Source: Hirudo medicinalis
Lineage: Eukaryota > Annelida > Clitellata > Hirudinida > Hirudinidae
Assembly: GCA_011800805.1 (NCBI GenBank)
Contig: MPNW01000236.1
Coordinates: forward strand, 74,238 to 138,237
Length of the DNA stretch: 64,000 bases
Direction: 5' to 3'
Shown: positions 54,902 through 64,000 of the stretch, piece after piece
Position numbering within the stretch: the stretch's first letter is position 1
How the letters are laid out: each line of letters starts with the position of its first letter
Notes under the pieces: generated by a model
What the model saw: the letters and a program-made list of their open reading frames with translations, nothing else
Database searches by the model: none
Told to the model about the DNA's origin: nothing
Program-made: the position numbers and the translations under genes

Positions 54902-55937
54902 GTGGCTAATTGTTGAACTGTTACTATGATTATGTGCGGATCTTACGTTCTCTAATTGTAATATTATGGCTAGGGATTATTTCTTGATAATAAAACTTTA
55001 TCAACTGTGATATTGTTAGCACTTTATGGGCTGAGTTCAATGATGTTGGTATTTAAAGTTAATCACCGACTGGAAATTAATGATAGTTATTAAGGCACAT
55101 AAAACAATAAAAGAAGACCCAGGTGAAAGCATATAGCAACGTCGAATATTGCCCAAGGTGGCTAAATTGCTCCTGTTTAGGTACTTCATGGTCTCTCGCT
55201 TGGGATTTACCTAACGGTCCCTTCCTTTTATTTAAATAAACTTTAGAAATGGAAATGCGTAGCGTGAAAATAATAAAGAAACGTCGTCAGCTACTTCGGG
55301 GATAACGTAGGAATTGCAGAATGTTTACCACAGCAATCAGCGCCGATTTTAATCCTGTGGCTCTCCCTTCCCCCTTGAAAAGCAAATTAAAAATATTTCT
55401 TTGGTTTTTGGAGGCCCCCTCTCCTGCAGTGTGCAGTGGCACATCCCGACTATGCCTAAATTCGACTGACAGCTACACAATGCAAATGAAGATAAGAACA
55501 AATATATTTTAAATATCATAACAGTTGAGTGTTTTATTTTTGATATCATTAGTTAAAACTTGATAATTGTTTACGAGCTGATAATCTGAAGTTCGTTATT
55601 TTAATTTTTTTTCTTTTGAGTTGTACTGCTTTCATCCAACTAAGTTAAACCTTCAATTTCAATTTTAAAATCATTATTTAGTCAAGTTAATATAATAATA
55701 TACACCATCAAATAATAACTTTAAGAATACCATTGAAAAATATTTTAGTAAAGTTGTTTAAAACTTTACAACATTTTATTTACATTTTAAATTTAATTTT
55801 AATATTTTAATAATTATATTGCAGATGCAAGTTTGTTTATTTTTGGCTTACCGGCAATTTGCTTATTCACGGCGCTGAGAAAAGCGAACTGGATTACTCT
55901 GCTACCGCTCAATAAAAGCATATTTTAAAATCGTAAA
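54902..55937. other. Spacer between SRP54 and PSMA3
   Basis: The SRP54 AATAAA-type signal lies near 54989. Around 55320-55480 is a slightly GC-richer patch with short inverted strings (CCTGCAGTGTGCAGTGG) that I cannot assign. The rest is AT-rich. Confidence 0.4.
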
Positions 55938-57474
55938 ATGAGTTCTATTGGAACCGGGGTGAGTTTTTCATATTTAAAACATAGTTTTCGCTTATTATCG
56001 TTCAAATCAGGCATCAATCGTTGCTTCTTATTTCAGTATGATTTGTCCGCATCACAATTCTCCCCTGATGGAAAAGTTTTCCAGGTGGAGTATGCCCAAA
56101 AAGCAGTTGAGATAAGCGGGTAAGTAATCTAATTTACCAAACGATGTTTATATTTTATATTGGAAGTTGATCAATTTTAATGTAAATTGAAGAACGGCAG
56201 TTGGCATTCGTGGAAAGGATGGAGTAGTTTTTGGAGTGGAGAAGTTAATCCAATCTAAACTGTATGAAAAGGGAGCCAACAAAAGAGTATTCCATATTGA
56301 CGAGCATATTGGCATGGTATTTTGGCTTAGTGATGTGGACAATTTCAGAAATAGTGCTGAACTTTTGCTTCATGGTATTTTCAGGCTGTTGCTGGTCTGT
56401 TGGCTGATGCCAGACAAATAGTAGATATTGCCAAGCAGGAGGCTGCCAATTATAGATCTAATTATGGAAGCCCTATACCTTGCAGGGTGAGTGGTAAATT
56501 ATTTTAACTCAAGCAAAGTTGGTGTATAGTTGAGGTTGTTTGTTCAAATTTTAAGGTACTGGCAGACAGGGTTGCAATGTACATGCATGCTTACACCTTG
56601 TACAGTTTTGTTCGTCCTTTCGGATGCTCTGTTTTGTTGAGTGGCTTTGAAGATGGCCAGCCTCAGTTGTTTTCCATTGATCCATCTGGCGTTTGTTTTG
56701 TAAGTAGCTTTTTTTAAATCCTCTTCTAAGATATCTGTCTTAGTGTAATGCTATTGAGTGACAAGTTTCACATGTTTTCAGGGGTACCGTGGTTGCACCA
56801 TTGGCAAGGCCAAGCAGGCAGCTAAAACTGAGATAGAAAAAGTGAAGGTAATTCCCTAGTTTTCAATTTCATTATGTTAAAAAAGCTGCTTGGTTGTAAT
56901 ATTCTTAAACTTTGACCTCAGATTTCAAATTATTACTGTGGAATTTTTTTAAAATTTCTTTTACTTCTTAAAGATGGCTGACATGACAATGAGGGAATTG
57001 GTCAAAGAGGTTGCAAAGATGTGCGTATTCTGAATTCGTAGACATACTTCCCTTTTATCTATAAATTGTATAACTTGCACCTCATTACTGCAATTAAATG
57101 ACAAAAGAGGCTTGTCAACGTCATCCCTAGTCAATTCACTACCTTATATATTCAGAATCCATGTGGTCCATGATGAGCTGAAGGATAAGACTTTCGAACT
57201 GGAGATGAGTTGGATAGGAAAAGGTTGCCGAATCAGTCTCACTAATTATGCCCCTTAAATGATTGACCAATCCTAACAATGTTATAACGATTACAGAGAC
57301 CAATGGTCAGCATGAGTTCGTGCCTGAAGACGTCCTTCAAGAAGCAATCACTTATGCCAAGGTAGGCCTCGAACCACTTTCCCCTTTGCAGCTAGGATGT
57401 GACGATGTTTGATATTTTAATATTTACTGTTTCAGTCATCATTGCAAGACTCAGACTCTGAGGAGGAGATGTAA
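55938..57474 (+). CDS. PSMA3: Proteasome subunit alpha type-3 (PSMA3), 10 exons
   Basis: Exons: 55938-55958, 56037-56119, 56193-56316, 56385-56486, 56556-56699, 56782-56847, 56974-57020, 57156-57223, 57297-57361 and 57436-57474, giving 252 residues (human 255). It is an alpha-ring subunit of the 20S proteasome. The alpha signature is intact: [20 protein letters not shown] followed by QKAVEISG. Then come [68 protein letters not shown] and [19 protein letters not shown]. The tail [11 protein letters not shown] is the acidic C-terminus typical of alpha-3/C8 (human ESDDDNM). All intron phases agree; no oddity. Confidence 0.97.
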
Positions 57475-57841
57475 CAGATGGAAAAGCTCAGCAAGGAGGC
57501 AATTAATTTCATAAAAACTCACAACATACATTTGGTTTATTCTGTAATAAAGACAGTTTCAAGGTTTTCCGAGGTGTTTTATTCGGGCATTCAAATGATT
57601 CAAGACAAGATGTCATGATAAGAAAATGAAATATATAGCTTATGTACAAATTTAGTTCTACGATTGGGCCAGTAAAGGTAACAATTGAAAATGGTTTCAC
57701 ACTTCAAAAATTGTCAGGCTGAAAATTAAATAGCAACTCCACCTAAACATCCAATGATTAAATAATTTATGGTGTAAAGTAATAATGTCGGCCGATCATG
57801 TGTTGTTGAGGATTAGTGAGCAGCGGTGTGGCATGCAGATG

Positions 57842-58171
57842 ACGTTATTTAACACACTCGGGGCGTGAGATGCGTGCACGACGGCAATCGACTTCGTCTA
57901 AGGTCCATCTAGAAAGTCTAAAATCCAAAACTTATTGAGTGAGATTCGTGCGGAAATTGTCCGACTTGAACGAATTCGCGGGCCCCGGAGCCCGTTAATA
58001 CTTGCAAGAAGTCGACTAAGGTGCAGCATTGCTAAGCGGGTGAAAAACCTAGACGATCAGAAAATATATATAGAACGTAATTTAGCCGATAACCCTTTGG
58101 TGGTACGCATCACCAATCACAAAAACGTGACAAAAATAAGAAAAATTCGAGTCTATGAAATGCTCTCGTGA
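57842..58171 (+). CDS. Doubtful small ORF, basic and helical
   Basis: A frame open from about 57902 to the stop at 58169 encodes a basic, helix-prone peptide (SEIRAEIVRLERIRGPRS, then RCSIAKRVKNLDDQ). It has no ATG of its own. A different frame starting at 57872 (MRARRQSTSSKVHLESLKSK) runs into it and would join after a one-base shift near 57930. I do not recognise it. It could be a small gene damaged by an indel, part of a non-coding transcript, or chance. Its GC is higher than that of the flanks. Confidence 0.25.
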
Positions 58172-58314
58172 TTCGATCGAAGTGGAGAAGCTGAACAGGT
58201 TTTAGATTCACAGGTAAAGCTGTCGGGATAAACGGACGTCCGGCATGGTGTCGATGATATAGATGAATGACGTGATGCTAGGTGGATGTCGCACTCTGTC
58301 AGAAGATTGGCCGA

Positions 58315-59700
58315 CTATACATCCACTACCATCTTCTTGTGCACTTCCAATCCTCCAACCATCTGAAACATCAGGACATGTTCAACTGACATAATTTTCT
58401 TGACAATAGTTTGTTTATTATTTAATTGGCATAATTTAATTACTGATCATCATTCAGATAGAGTATACAATTTTGATAGATACTGACAACCTAGAATAGA
58501 TATCCAAGTTGAATAAATGTTGGTAAGTAATAACGATGTTATTGGCATTTCTCAAACACTAGTCTTTTGTAAAAAATTAGCAAGCCATAACATCAGGACT
58601 CATAATAGCAATTCCAAATTGAAGACTCACTGCACAAAATTCCTCATATGAGATCTTTCCATCACCATCTTTGTCAGAGTAGATGATAGTTTTGTCAACT
58701 ATCTGCTGCAGTTGTCCATCCTTCAAGTTACTGCCAACCATCATCTTCAGGACCTGGAATAGCTCACCATTTGAGATGTATCCATCCCTGTCTATGTCGT
58801 AAATCTTGAACGCAACTGGGAAAATTTTTTTAGAAATTTATTTTTGTACTTATGATAAAGCCCTAAGTGCTCTTTTAGAATTTTAAGCATCCCTTAGCTA
58901 AAAAACACAATATAAATTTACCATTTTAATGTAATAAATCACATTTTAGAGCAAGAATAAAAATAATAGAGGATGTTATAATAACATAATAATTACACTG
59001 TAGCTTTGCATCCTTATCTCCCTTGACACTGAATTGGGATATGCCATCAATAAATTCTGTGAATAAATAGGTAAATGATCAACACAGCAAATGCTTGCAT
59101 TATATAATTCAAATAAATATCTTTGATATATGAGATACATGCATCTTAAAGATATTCATACATTCATAACAAAACTTTGACTGGTCAATGGAAAACCTGG
59201 GAAACCTTGCTTCATCAATGATATTTCAGGTTGTTTTACATTGCATATAAGGGATTATTCAAATTAGCTGCATAACATCATTACTTAAAACATATAATAA
59301 AAATATCTGCATGGTTCTGAAACAGACCTTTAAAATCCACTTCGCCATTACCATCCGTGTCAAAGATGTCTATGACGCGTTGGACTAGAGGATTCTGTTG
59401 CAACTCGGGCAACGACATAAACTCATCAACACTCAGAGATCCAGACTTGTCCAAGTCCAGTTTCTTAAATCTTTTTCCAAGGCGTTTTATTTCTTCAATG
59501 TCGACTTTACAAACACATAAATATTACATTATGAAATTCATTGCTAGCCATCCATCGCTGTAGACACTTACAGGTTGAGCATAGTTCCATTGGAAGTGAA
59601 GCGTCGTTTCCCTGAAAACGAAAACATTTGATTCGAGTTAAATGTCAAATCAATATACATATAGAGATCCAAAATTAAAAACACAATAGCACACTACCAT
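58315..59700 (-). CDS. PPP3R1: Calcineurin subunit B (PPP3R1 type), 6 exons
   Basis: Exons 59700-59698 (the ATG alone), 59611-59572, 59504-59328, 59056-58997, 58815-58631 and 58362-58315 give 170 residues, the same length as the human protein. It is the EF-hand regulatory subunit of the Ca2+/calmodulin-dependent phosphatase calcineurin. [13 protein letters not shown] has the N-terminal Gly for myristoylation. Four EF-hands follow with loops [36 protein letters not shown] and [12 protein letters not shown], joined by [18 protein letters not shown] and [15 protein letters not shown]. It ends [15 protein letters not shown]. The start exon codes only for Met before a GTAGTG donor, and the next exon begins GGA exactly in phase. 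Confidence 0.97.
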
Positions 59701-60104
59701 CTTGTCCAATATAAGATCCCAGCGATAGAATACAGACGTCAAGAATCAGAACTTGAATCCTACTGATGTGTAGATGGCGAACTATTTTAGGTGCATCATC
59801 AAACCATGAACAAAATTATAGACAAATGATAATTGTCGGTGATAAGTTATTTAATGTAAACGATATATTTACTTATTTAGTTAAAACAGTATTTTAAATA
59901 CAAATCAACTTTCTGCAATTGATTCTTTTTTTAATGCCTAAGATATATATATATATATATATATTGAAATAATTCATAATTTAAAAAAAATATTAAGCAA
60001 TATTTAGAAATTCTTCATTGGATTTGATAACATATAATAAACATGTGTTCTGAAATAAATGTGCCTGTGTGCATCGGAGTTACTATACAATTAAAAATAA
60101 CGGA
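59701..60104. promoter_or_regulatory. Divergent region, calcineurin B / C8orf76-like
   Basis: 404 bases between head-to-head start codons, with a (TA)n run at 59946-59964. Both promoters are expected here. Confidence 0.5.
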
Positions 60105-62044
60105 ATGGATGAGGACCTATTTCACTTTGATGATGATATGTTTGATATCAGCGTTCCTGTTAGCCTCCTTCACAAATTGGAATGTACTGAATCTGTCGCA
60201 TTTCAGCCTAAGATTTCAAAGGTTTAGTATTTTCAATTTTTGCATTTTGTTTGAGTCACTGCGCATAATTTTCATAACTTAAGTTAATTTCAGTGGTTCT
60301 TATCAGCTCCATGCCAGCCTTCAGAAAAAGATAATTTTGGAATGACCACCAAGTTTAAGGCAGACTTAGCTTACAAAGAGTCAAGATACGAGGAGGCCAT
60401 ACAGCTTTATAAGATGTTTCAAGGTTTACATTTTTTGTTTGCGTTATTTGTCATGGTAATTGCTTCAGAGATTCGTATTTTTGCACAGAACATGTCAAAG
60501 ATATGAACAACTTGTTATGGAGATCTTCAGAAGAGGACATTGGAAGATGTTACATGAAAATGAATCAGTTTGAAGAAGCCCTCAAGTGTGCCAACAATCT
60601 GGTCCTTAGGGGTGCTACATAGTACTTCAATATATCTGAATATTAGTAACTATTTATTTAATAGCATCTTCCAGTTTAAGATTTTGTAAAGATGTTAAGC
60701 TGATTAGTCAATTCTGTTTATTCCAGGAGTCAACAGCCTCAAACATAGATCATTTGACTTGCTTGTCGAACTTTATGGTGAACATTTATGAGGCATCTCG
60801 GTTCAAAAATTGTTGGTGGAGTTTGTTCTGGACTTTTCTTTTAAAAATGTGACAGCAATTTGCAGATACACTGCATTATTTTTCATTGAACCTGCTAGGA
60901 CATTCACAATTTTATTTAAAAATTACTTTCAGTATTATTGCAATTTCATGTGATAACCAAATGTTTCATTTGTCTCCGATCACGACATTCCTCATTTTGG
61001 TAGCCTATGATAACAAATCATTTGCTGTAATAACCAAACAAATGCTTATGCATCTCATTCCATCATATCTTATTTTGATAGCTTATGATAGCAAATCAGA
61101 CATTTGCCATGAATTTGAGTTATAGATCCTATTATTGTCACTAACGTTGGTGTTTGTAACAGACGACAAGATGGTTCATCTCAAGAAGTTGCTGCTCATC
61201 CATCCGGGCCATTCCTCTTCGTGGCTCAAGCTTGGCCAGTGTATTCTCGATTCATGGATTAGAGACTCTACTTCAACCATTTTGAAGGACTTTGAGGGAC
61301 CTGAAAAGCAGGCTCTGACATGCTTCGCCATTTGCTTGTACGACTTTCAATTATTTTTTTGTGGATTTAATATTATGTCCAAAATGTAGTAAAATCAGAG
61401 TCTATTTGATGTTCCATGTTTTGTAGTCTCTTGGAAAAAAGAAGGATTTGCCATGCATTCATGCCAGAAGTTTCTGCAAGGTTGATGGAAAAAGTAATTT
61501 CATTGGTTTTATTCATTTTTCATTTTGGATTGTAGGAGCTTAGAATTAGCAATGTAACCACATAAATGAAGAGCTACCAAAAGTCTGAATTAACTGCATT
61601 TATGGTCACTGAGAAGTCTCGATTTTTTTAACTGTTCTCATGAGTACCTCCACCCCCCAAAAAACTGGTTAAAATAACATGACAATATCTGTTCACATCC
61701 TAGGCACTCAATCATTTGGAAAGGATTTGCAAGGACAAAGATAAACTCGAATCATTCATGGAGGTCGGAACTCAGTTTATTAATAATCACAGTGCATTAT
61801 CAAATGAACTTATTAACATGTTTAACAGGTGGTAAAGTTAAAGCATTCTTTGTTGACGGATGTTGACAAGCACAGTCTGGTCTCCATTGAGCATTGGTCT
61901 CCAAATAATTATCTCCAGGTAATTTATCTAGGAGGCTTGATTGATCACTTTGGGATTGTCATTATATTTTTGAACCTGTTGCAGATTTTGAAAAGTGATT
62001 TGCAATCGGAGGAGGCTTTCAATCAGAAATGGCTGAACCTGTGA
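60105..62044 (+). CDS. C8orf76 homologue (TPR-like protein), 9 exons
   Basis: Exons: 60105-60221, 60294-60423, 60489-60601, 60727-60811, 61163-61337, 61427-61493, 61704-61763, 61829-61918 and 61985-62044, giving 298 residues in consistent phase (human about 380). The family is uncharacterised, with TPR-like helices. The acidic start MDEDLFHFDDDMFDIS is followed by KFKADLAYKESRYEEAIQLY, matching human [20 protein letters not shown]. Further matches are MKMNQFEEALKCANNL, SNIDHLTCLSNFM and MVHLKKLLLIHPGHSSSWLK with LGQ (human [20 protein letters not shown]). The end EEAFNQKWLNL corresponds to human SEEFEDKWFRKI. The donor of exon 4 (ATT|GTTGGT) is weak but gives the exact residue spacing of the human protein. 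It shares its upstream region with calcineurin B. Confidence 0.85.
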
Positions 62045-62176
62045 CTTAACCTCATTGTTTAAATCCTTAGAATTGAAGAATTTGATTGATTTTGTGAAAT
62101 TGTTTTGTACTTCTTTTCGATAAGTTGTGGATTTTGGCAAAGTTCCATTAGGGTTATCTTCGTTGAAAACGCACAT

Positions 62177-62975
62177 CTACAAGCGCTTCAGTGATCGGTC
62201 TGAGTTGTCTCTTGGGCACATCAGAAGCATGGCTGTGAAGATTGGAATGAACATCAACATAAAGTAAATGTTTAAGACCAAGCCAATGAGAAAAAGGAAA
62301 ACGCATAAAATGGTCGGGATGTAGTTGTGTGTATCGGAGTACACCGCCTTTGACAAATTCACCATCGATGGAGCCCGACTGCTTATCTTGTTAAGCAATA
62401 TGCTGGACTTTTTTCTGATTCCTTTCTTTTCTTGAGGCAAGAAAGACGGGGATGAAGTTCTAGTACTTTCCCGGTTAGCTTCCAGATCGCGGTGAAAGGC
62501 GTATTGTGGGAAAGCTTGAGGCGTCCGAAGTCTCTTGTGAGTCATCTGGATTAGGCCTCTGTTCGATCTCAGTCTTGAATTCTACTTCTGGGACTGGTTC
62601 CAAATTAGGTGCATCTCCTGAAGCATCGCCATCCGTGACTTGAGGCAAAATAACTTCGCTGACGGGCGTGTCCTCTTTTGTCGCTTCAGCGTAGATTCCC
62701 GGATCCGGACTAATGACTCTGCTCAGTGGCGACGGAATTTTTTTGGCTGTATATTTGGTGATGCCAAGTCCCCGCTTCTCCCTTTTCTCGATACTCGGAG
62801 ATTTCTTATCGGCATTAACAATGACTAGTTTAATAAATGAACTTCTTTTTGAACTAGATTTCCTGGTAAATTGTGGCTTCTTCTTGTATATTGGCGACTG
62901 CTTTCCATTCGAACACGAGGTTGTACTGGCGTTCCAACGATGTGAAGACTGTCGCCCTTCACAAACTTTGTACAT
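62177..62975 (-). CDS. Unrecognised single-pass or hairpin membrane protein, frame interrupted
   Basis: An intronless frame from the ATG at 62975 encodes 166 residues of Ser/Lys/Pro-rich, probably cytosolic sequence (QSPIYKKKPQFTRKSSSK, an IKLVIVNADKK strand). It then stops at 62475. A second frame, open from about 62588 and overlapping it, continues to 62177 with RTSSPSFLPQEKKGIRKKSS, then a hydrophobic stretch (PTILCVFLFLIGLVLNIYF and MLMFIPIFTAMLLMC), then a short charged tail. Together they would make a protein of about 265 residues anchored near its C-terminus. No splice donor or acceptor pair explains the switch, so an indel between 62588 and 62475 is likely. Two overlapping ORFs remain possible. 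The family is unknown to me. Confidence 0.55.
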
Positions 62976-63382
62976 TATTTTGTTTGAGGAAATCTTTAAA
63001 ATGGTCTTCTATGGGCTGATGATTTTAGTGACTCAATAAACTAATAAATTAAGTTGTTAAAAGATCTCTAGCGATGGTGTCTAACTAATCTTTAAACTCT
63101 AACAGATATTTTTGTTTCGAGAAATTGGACAATTACGTTGTTAATGACGTTTCGGCTGATCGTGCGTGAAAGCTTAAAATGTCAATAAATTATAACTTTT
63201 ACATACAATTTTCTAATTTAATATATAAAAATAATATTAAAAATTTATTTGGATTTCTATTCATAAACTTTTGGGAGCGCTTTAGAAATTCGGCTATTCT
63301 ATTCATCGTCATATTTACTCTGGTTTGTTTCATTCACTAGTCATCGCTCTCGCGAAGATAGGCCTCCCCTTGTCTTGCAAAA
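62976..63382. promoter_or_regulatory. Divergent region, membrane protein / thioredoxin
   Basis: 407 bases between head-to-head start codons; AT-rich, with no clear TATA box. Part near 63330-63380 is likely thioredoxin 5' untranslated sequence. Confidence 0.45.
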
Positions 63383-63679
63383 ATGTCTACTCACATTTTG
63401 ACTGTCACTGAAGATACTTTACTGGCTACTACATTAAATGAAGCTGGAAATAAACTCGTGATCGTGGATTTCTTCGCTACGTGGTAAACATTTGGGAAGC
63501 GTTTGATCACTTATGATAGCAGCTTGGGATGAAGATAGCATCCATATTTTGTATCGGTATTTGTATACTTTTTTAATTACAGGTGTGGGCCATGCGTCAG
63601 GATGAAACCGAAATTTAAGGAATTGGCTGAGAAATATAGTAGAGCCCAATTTATTGAAGTTGATGTTGACTTGTGCCCG
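63383..63679 (+). CDS. Thioredoxin, first two exons (gene runs off the window)
   Basis: Exons 63383-63483 and 63583-63679 give 66 residues of a thioredoxin fold. The redox site WCGPC is intact ([20 protein letters not shown]), and its Trp codon is split by intron 1. [20 protein letters not shown] follows, with the conserved VDVD strand. A GTAACC donor ends exon 2 after CCG. Cytosolic thioredoxin is most likely; the strand [15 protein letters not shown] also resembles the thioredoxin domain of TXNL1, and the missing remainder would decide. No further exon is visible before the window ends at 64000. Confidence 0.88.
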
Positions 63680-64000
63680 GTAACCATTTTTTTTACTATA
63701 TTGCGTGCAGGTGAGCTCTAGGGGTTGCGCTACTGCATGTGACGGTAGTGGCGACTGTAATAATTTCTTATGTTCACAACCCCACATGGTTAGGGCACTA
63801 TGTATATATTAAAGCATTTAAAATGTGCCCTCACATACTCAAAGGATCAGTTAAATACAACGCAGTGTTTTAATGAGGAAAAATATTAATTTGGTATCAT
63901 GGCATTTGTAATTGCCAGGCTGAAAATTATTATATTTATGCATCTTGTATATTGTCAATAACAACACCTTTCTGATAACTTTCAATTCTGTTATTTATGA

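Noticed and set aside
55320..55480. Possible spliceosomal snRNA or SRP RNA gene near SRP54
   Set aside because: Short strings look suggestive, but no conserved U1, U2, U4, U5, U6 or 7SL core could be matched.

Overview
The window is animal nuclear DNA. Almost every gene is split by short introns (about 60 to 800 bases, GT..AG), coding DNA is modest in GC, and the spaces between genes are AT-rich and full of trinucleotide microsatellites (ATT, CAA, GAT). The gene set is metazoan: Polycomb RING protein, KCTD1/15, calcineurin B, CTDSPL2, MEA1 and homologues of human C1orf198 and C8orf76. I infer an invertebrate but cannot name the phylum from sequence alone.

Left arm (0.7-15 kb): an aquaporin on the minus strand, then a run of RNA-biology genes. 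These are La/SSB (+), an intronless U1-C-like zinc-finger gene (+), an intronless canonical U1 snRNP C (-) and SF3B6/p14 (-). They are followed by a Polycomb RING protein (-) with an unusually long C-terminal extension.

Middle (15-40 kb): gene-poor and repeat-rich. I find one possible secreted-protein first exon (27.6 kb) and one KCTD1/15 gene whose two coding exons are 5.1 kb apart (28.4-34.7 kb). This region also holds two hAT-type miniature elements, most of the microsatellites, and three single-N joins each flanked by a repeated sequence.

Right arm (40.6-64 kb): dense. In order: C1orf198-like (-), MEA1 (-), CTDSPL2 (+), AKAP7-like 2H phosphoesterase (-), SRP54 (+), PSMA3 (+), a doubtful small ORF (+), calcineurin B (-), C8orf76-like (+), an unrecognised membrane protein (-) and the start of thioredoxin (+). 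Five gene pairs in the window are head-to-head, so bidirectional promoter regions are the rule.

I rebuilt exons by hand from family conservation, GT/AG signals and phase. Single-base frame breaks occur in the aquaporin, SRP54 and AKAP7-like genes and probably in the membrane protein. Sequence or assembly indels are the simplest explanation. The least expected observations are the long Polycomb RING protein, the inverted intronless U1-C pair, a tRNA-derived SINE family in two introns, and three hAT-type miniature elements, with degenerate 8-bp target-site duplications.
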